From Bog-473 sp963777485 (lineage in GTDB: Bacteria > Actinomycetota > Acidimicrobiia > Acidimicrobiales > RAAP-2), in contig CAVZQP010000002.1 in the NCBI GenBank assembly GCA_963777485.1, forward strand, positions 1 through 64,000: a DNA stretch of 64,000 nucleotides. The letters are read 5' to 3'. The translations under genes were made by a program, and so were the position numbers. This document shows, piece after piece, positions 60,146 to 64,000 of the stretch. Each line of letters starts with the position of its first letter. Within the stretch, counting starts at the first letter, position 1. Below the pieces are notes generated by a model. That model searched no databases. It worked only from the letters and a program-made list of their open reading frames with translations, and was not told the DNA's origin.

Positions 60146-61228
60146 TTACTCGACGGTGATGTCGAGCACGAACGCCGTCAACGGACCCCGCCCACTGATA
60201 CCCAGCTTGGCGTAGACGTTGTCGAGGTGCTTCTTGACAGTTCCCGACGACACATGCAGCCGATCCGCGATCGCCGCATTGGACTCACCGACCGTGACCC
60301 AGCGCACGATCTCCGCCTCGCGCGGGCTCAATCCGAGTGCCTCGAAGCTTCGTCCAGACGGCCGGCTTCCTTGCGGACCGACAACGATCGCTCCCGGATG
60401 CCCGCCCTGAGGAGGCAGGTAACGCAGCGTGCAGCGTCGGACTCCGAGCTCGGCAGTAAGAGGGCGCATGACGTCTAAGCGCTCCCCGAGTTCAAACCGG
60501 TCTCGCTGTGCCGATACCCACCTCTCCACCCGTGCCGGCAACGGTGAAACCGGAGACGGTCGCCCGAAGAAGCGGTACAACGTGACGAGCGCTCCCGGCG
60601 TCAACTCCTCGGGGGGATCCCACAACACCACCATGCCCGCGCCCTCCTGCATCACGGCGTCGTTTGCCGCGTCGACGAGGCCGCGCAGCCGCTCCTGCTC
60701 CCGTGCGTTCCGCCACGCCTGCGCCAAGTGCGGGCGGGCCAGGTTCAGGACGGTGCAGTCACGCTCGGAGAAGTCCTCGTCCGCTCGGCTGAGCGCAAGT
60801 CCGACTACTACTGGCTTCGGGGCCGGCAGTGTGATCGACATCTGGTACTCGATTCCCATCGGCTGATAGACGAGGCGGTAGAGCGAGCTGGCGTGGAACT
60901 CCTCTTGGGACCAGAAATCGCTGATCCTGCGGGCGGAACCGTCGCCCGTTTCGGCGGCATGACGGATCAACGGATGCTCCGGCGCCAGCTCGGCCAGGAT
61001 CTCAGAAGCTCCGTCGGGAACGCTGAACGTTGAGGGTTCCATCCAGAACACAACCCGATCCGCCATAGGAACGATTTCGTTGATGGTCGCCACCGTGCAT
61101 GGCACCAGGTCGATCACGCCCCGGAGCGCGACACGCAGGAATTCGTTGGGATCTGGTGCGAGCCCCACCGCCCTCACCAGCTCGAGCACCCCGATGAGGT
61201 CCTTCTGGCTCAGGCGCACGGCCGACAC
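60146..61228 (-). CDS. LuxR-family transcriptional regulator with GAF-like sensor region
   Basis: 360 residues if GTG 61228 is used; the frame is open upstream to 61450 but without conservation. The N-terminal half (VSAVRLSQKDLIGVLELVRA, and IEYQMSITLPAPKPVVVGLA LSRADEDFSERD in sequence) resembles GAF-type sensor domains of this regulator group. The C-terminal HTH is LGLSPREAEIVRWVTVGESN followed by AAIADRLHVSSGTVKKHLDN and VYAKLGI. It is upstream of and codirectional with the giant surface protein gene and divergent from the secreted protein at 61625. The signal is unknown. Confidence 0.82.
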   Translation of the reverse strand: MSAVRLSQKDLIGVLELVRAVGLAPDPNEFLRVALRGVIDLVPCTVATINEIVPMADRVVFWMEPSTFSVPDGASEILAELAPEHPLIRHAAETGDGSARRISDFWSQEEFHASSLYRLVYQPMGIEYQMSITLPAPKPVVVGLALSRADEDFSERDCTVLNLARPHLAQAWRNAREQERLRGLVDAANDAVMQEGAGMVVLWDPPEELTPGALVTLYRFFGRPSPVSPLPARVERWVSAQRDRFELGERLDVMRPLTAELGVRRCTLRYLPPQGGHPGAIVVGPQGSRPSGRSFEALGLSPREAEIVRWVTVGESNAAIADRLHVSSGTVKKHLDNVYAKLGISGRGPLTAFVLDITVE

Positions 61229-61624
61229 GATACGACGGCATCCGCTTGCCGCCGAGTTTCCAACAACGATGCCGGGCCTGGTGACGGTCACCGGAACGGG
61301 AGTGAACGGGACATGGCGAAGGGGCAGGTCGTCGTGACGTGGGCGAGTCTCCGGTCCCCGCGGGACCTTGTGCCTTAGGATCCTCCCGTACGAGCCGGCT
61401 GCGGCGGTCAGGAGCGTCAGGCCGGTGGACCTCCCGCTCCCAGGTGGCACTCATCGTACCCAGCGGCCCGACGGTCCCGCGCTGCACGGCCGGACGAAGC
61501 GCAAAGGCATATCGAGGCGATATCAGTTCGTGAATGCGTCACCCGGGCGAGGCGTCTGTCTATGCTTCGTCCGGTCGCCGACGAGGTCACGCACGGGTCG
61601 CTGACGGTGGCAGGAGGTTGGGGA

Positions 61625-62776
61625 ATGGCGGGAGAACACCCGAGCCGTACAGCGTCGCGCAACCGGAAACACCCGCGGCGGTTGTGCCAAGACGCGGTTT
61701 CCGTTTTCCGGGTGGGGTTGGCCATCGTCGCGGGCGCAACGATGCTGTCGGTGGTTTCGGCGGCGGGCGTCGTCGGAGTCGGGGTGCTGACGGCGCAGCC
61801 TGCCGGTGCCTACCTGGGCTGTCCCCTGGGTGGCGGTGCCACAAAGGGAAAGGTCCTCGTCGCCCACGGCGGTCCCGCCATCACAAGGGTCGACAACACC
61901 TCCTACAACGGAGACCTCATGACCCAGAACACACCGTTTCCCCTCAACGTGAATCCGGGTGGGGAAGGAACGTTCCATTACTGCGGGAAGGGCATCACGA
62001 CGTGGCCCGTCGAAACCAAGACGGAATACCGGATCAACGGGCCCAAGATCGGCAAGGACCTCACGGGGTTCCTCGTCGCCATTCACACCAAGATCCCGTT
62101 CAAGGGTGACAACGTATTCACCTGTTCGGTGCGGCAGGAGTTCGGACCAAACACTGTCGACCCGTTCTATTGCAGTACGAAGGGAACCGACTCGGGATCC
62201 ACCTATGCCATCATCGCGGACTTCACGATTGGCCTGAAGAAAGTCACCACCATTACCAATGAGCACGAGCAGGCCCGCCTGTTGGCTGATCATTGCGTCC
62301 GCGATCAGCCCACGAGGTGCGTGTTCGCCTCGAAGGACTTGAACAGCAACGTGTATGGCCCCGAAGAGCCAGTGACCGACTCGGTGGACGCGACCTGCAC
62401 ACATGACCTCCCGTTCACGTTTACGTGGACCCAGACGATCGCCACCACGGAGAACGTCGGTGCCTCGGCCTCGGTGACATTGGCCATCGGCTCGCTCGTC
62501 CCGATCGTCCAAGCCAATGTCGCTGCGACCTATGGGTTCTCGTGGACCCAAAGCAGGACGGCGGGCGGGACGTATCCCTATACCGTCCCCAAGGGCTACC
62601 GCATGCATCTCGTCCGATCGGCCAGACTCAACGAGGTCACCGGCAGTTTCTTGCTCTCCGGTAACGGAGATACGAACTACCTGATCCCGCACGCCACTTT
62701 CAAGTGGATGGACCGTTCGGAAACCGGCATCATCGGTCCGAGGCTGGAGCGGCTGCCGAGTTGCGCAGCCCCTTGA
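61625..62776 (+). CDS. Secreted protein, possible aerolysin/ETX-like beta-pore fold
   Basis: 383 residues from ATG 61625 (AGGAGG 8 bp upstream). Signal or anchor segment VGLAIVAGATMLSVVSAAGV, cleavage probably near AQPAGA. The C-terminal third contains FTFTWTQTIATTENVGASAS, VTLAIGSLVPIVQANVAATY, GFSWTQSRTAGGTYPYTVPK, an alternating Ser/Thr-rich strand pattern plus W-T-x-S...VPxG seen in secreted Streptomyces proteins and aerolysin-like toxins. Six or more Cys suggest disulfides. Family assignment is tentative. Divergent from the LuxR gene. Confidence 0.7.
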   Translation: MAGEHPSRTASRNRKHPRRLCQDAVSVFRVGLAIVAGATMLSVVSAAGVVGVGVLTAQPAGAYLGCPLGGGATKGKVLVAHGGPAITRVDNTSYNGDLMTQNTPFPLNVNPGGEGTFHYCGKGITTWPVETKTEYRINGPKIGKDLTGFLVAIHTKIPFKGDNVFTCSVRQEFGPNTVDPFYCSTKGTDSGSTYAIIADFTIGLKKVTTITNEHEQARLLADHCVRDQPTRCVFASKDLNSNVYGPEEPVTDSVDATCTHDLPFTFTWTQTIATTENVGASASVTLAIGSLVPIVQANVAATYGFSWTQSRTAGGTYPYTVPKGYRMHLVRSARLNEVTGSFLLSGNGDTNYLIPHATFKWMDRSETGIIGPRLERLPSCAAP

Positions 62777-62841
62777 CCTCGGCGGGAGCCACCGGACTTC
62801 GGTCCGGATCGTTCGCTCGTATCGATCCCACCCGGTCGAAC

Positions 62842-62886
62842 TGGAGCCTGAGGTCGGACTCGAACCGACGACATGCGCATTACGAG
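62842..62886 (-). repeat. Well-preserved tRNA-Thr(CGU) 3' half, copy C (attachment site)
   Basis: On the minus strand: anticodon loop CTCGTAA, stem TGCGC, variable loop ATGTC, T arm GTCGG-TTCGAGT-CCGAC with a perfect stem, acceptor CTCAGGC, discriminator T and CCA. The bases 5' of the anticodon loop do not pair, so only the 3' 45 nt are present. This is the form left by tyrosine-integrase elements that insert at tRNA 3' ends. No gene is seen in 62777-63223. Confidence 0.8.
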
Positions 62887-63012
62887 GGAGGTCTACGACA
62901 TCCCGCAGCATCTCGATGCGTACCAGCCTGAGTCGCTCCGTCCTGGTCGGAAAGTCGCCTGACCGTCAACTGGAGATCCAGGGACCAGTTGGGATCGGCT
63001 GGGACCTCAATG

Positions 63013-63032
63013 TTGGGACAAAGTTGGGACAG
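63013..63032 (+). repeat. Direct repeat GTTGGGACA, 11-bp period, near tRNA fragment C
   Basis: GTTGGGACA occurs at 63013-63021 and 63024-63032. An 11-bp-period repeat also lies beside the integrase at 9021-9039. Close to a tRNA-derived site, it may be an integrase or excisionase arm site. Confidence 0.35.
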
Positions 63033-63223
63033 GACTTGCAAGCAGGACCCAGTCGAATCTCTGTTTGTCGCGATGTTCGTCGCTCGAGGGAGCCCGCCAA
63101 TGTTGTCGATGCCCGAAGGTACAGCACAGACAATCGGGATTACGTTGACGAGCGGCAATGACCCCGTTGCCTCACCGTTTGCCCGCACGGGGAGCAGGCG
63201 TGGTGGTGCCCGCTGCGCGATCG

Positions 63224-64000
63224 TTAGTACTGAAGCGCGGGCCCTAGCATGGCAAGAGCGAAGCGGAACGCGCCTGACGAGTAGTCGTCACACACATTGA
63301 ACCAGCCATTGACCTCAGTGTCCCCATCGGGGCAGAAATGCACCCCGTCAGGGGAACGCACGATGTTGGTTCCGGTGGGACCCACGCATGGTTCGAAGGA
63401 AAGGCAGGGAAGCGTCAGCGTGAATCTTCCATTCGCTAGCACCGCCTGACCGGCGTCGACGAAAGCGACACCTTGATTGGTGGCGGCCATGGACGCGTAA
63501 ATCTGGTTGAGGAAGCTGACGTTGGCGGCGAGGTTCGCCCAGGCGCTGATTGGAGGCGCGATGAGCATGACGGGGATGCCATTGCTGCGGAAGATGTCTA
63601 TCGCACTTTGCATGTCAGCGCGGTACTTGTCGTAGTAGGGCGTGGAGCCCATGGTGTAGCCAGACATGCATGGCGTCATGGCGTTCCCCGAGAATTCGAT
63701 GACGGCCACGGCCGGGTGCCGGGTGGCTGCATCCGATGCCATCTGTTGGACATCGTCGCACACGGCCCAACCGTTGACGGCGCGGAGGAGCGCGGTCGCG
63801 CCGGATGCATGGGCCAAGTACGAAAAGAACGGCGCTGCCTCCATACCAAGCGAGTCGCCGTAGAGCGCGATGAGTTTGGGCAGCTGACCGAAGAAGCCCG
63901 CCGTCCCGTACGTGAGGACAGCGCCGTCGGAACCCACCAGCCAGTAACCGTTGCGGTCGGGCGTGGCCACCATGCCGACCACCGGCTTGTTGAGTGGGCC
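63224..64000 (-). CDS. SGNH/GDSL-type hydrolase with the 42-residue repeat at its N-terminal side (cut by window end)
   Basis: Only the C-terminal 258 residues are visible; the gene continues past 64000. The visible part opens with the end of the 42-residue repeat (PLNKPVVGMVATPDRNGYWL then VGSDGAVLTYGTAGFFGQL) and then an SGNH hydrolase: block I LIALYGDSLGMEAAPFFSYL, the Asn block VIEFSGNAMTP, and the C-terminal D-x-x-H in SPDGVHFCPDG. It is probably an O-acetyl or lipid esterase acting outside the cell. The repeat that ends two other proteins here is placed before the catalytic domain. Confidence 0.85.
   Translation of the reverse strand, partial: GPLNKPVVGMVATPDRNGYWLVGSDGAVLTYGTAGFFGQLPKLIALYGDSLGMEAAPFFSYLAHASGATALLRAVNGWAVCDDVQQMASDAATRHPAVAVIEFSGNAMTPCMSGYTMGSTPYYDKYRADMQSAIDIFRSNGIPVMLIAPPISAWANLAANVSFLNQIYASMAATNQGVAFVDAGQAVLANGRFTLTLPCLSFEPCVGPTGTNIVRSPDGVHFCPDGDTEVNGWFNVCDDYSSGAFRFALAMLGPALQY

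Noticed and set aside
51847..62886. Functional tRNA genes at the three tRNA-like sites
   Set aside because: Only the 3' half is present in each; the 5' acceptor, D arm and 5' anticodon stem are missing.
62880..63188. Short open frames on both strands between copy C and the SGNH gene
   Set aside because: No start signals or recognisable sequence; the area is better explained as an attachment-site junction.

Overview
The window is high-GC DNA from an actinobacterium, most likely class Acidimicrobiia (inference). The support is gene order: rlmB-ispF-ispD-carD-disA-radA, clpC, lysS-coaX-nadC-nadB-panD-panC, folK-folB-folP-folE, tilS/hpt and a DUF2342-type zincin follow the same general order as the Mycobacterium Rv3579c-Rv3626c region. 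A mycothiol-type anti-sigma factor (RsrA-like) with its ECF sigma factor, and a 42-residue 'GYWLVASDGGIF' repeat that I associate with Acidimicrobiia secreted proteins, point the same way.

Region 1 (1-9.2 kb) is an integrative mobile element with many broken genes. It holds a decayed zinc/manganese uptake locus (znuC and znuA remnants, an ArsR-type regulator, a His-rich metal-binding protein, a Zur), a frameshifted ssb, a frameshifted MobF relaxase-helicase and an intact tyrosine integrase. It stops just before a tRNA-Thr(UGU) gene.

Region 2 (9.3-34.8 kb) is core chromosome: mscL, a DUF222-HNH endonuclease, rlmB-ispF-ispD-carD, disA-radA, a GNAT gene, clpC and a polyprenyl diphosphate synthase. 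It continues with a roughly 12.5 kb, 13-gene minus-strand supra-operon (33725 to 21217) for folate, pantothenate/CoA and NAD synthesis, ending in lysS and including a TilS-Hpt fusion. A SigR/RsrA pair follows.

Region 3 (34.8-46.7 kb) holds a P450-SDR pair and an intact znuABC-zur operon with a candidate Zur box. A MaoC hydratase is divergent from a MerR regulator. A peptidoglycan-precursor cluster, pgeF-murL-murD2, predicts that D-Glu is made by epimerising UDP-MurNAc-L-Ala-L-Glu rather than free glutamate. A CADD/PqqC-like enzyme and a membrane protein follow.

Region 4 (46.7-64 kb) is accessory and rich in secreted proteins. It contains a GH43-like protein and a 2462-residue Gly-rich/14x IPT-TIG protein, each ending in six copies of the 42-residue repeat, and an SGNH hydrolase with the same repeat on its N-terminal side (cut by the window end). 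It also has a beta-lactamase-fold protein without its catalytic Ser/Lys, an esterase, a LuxR regulator and a possible aerolysin-like secreted protein. Three same-orientation fragments of the 3' half of a tRNA-Thr(CGU) gene (51.85, 52.50 and 62.84 kb) suggest islands stacked at that tRNA. No rRNA, CRISPR array or insertion sequence was seen.
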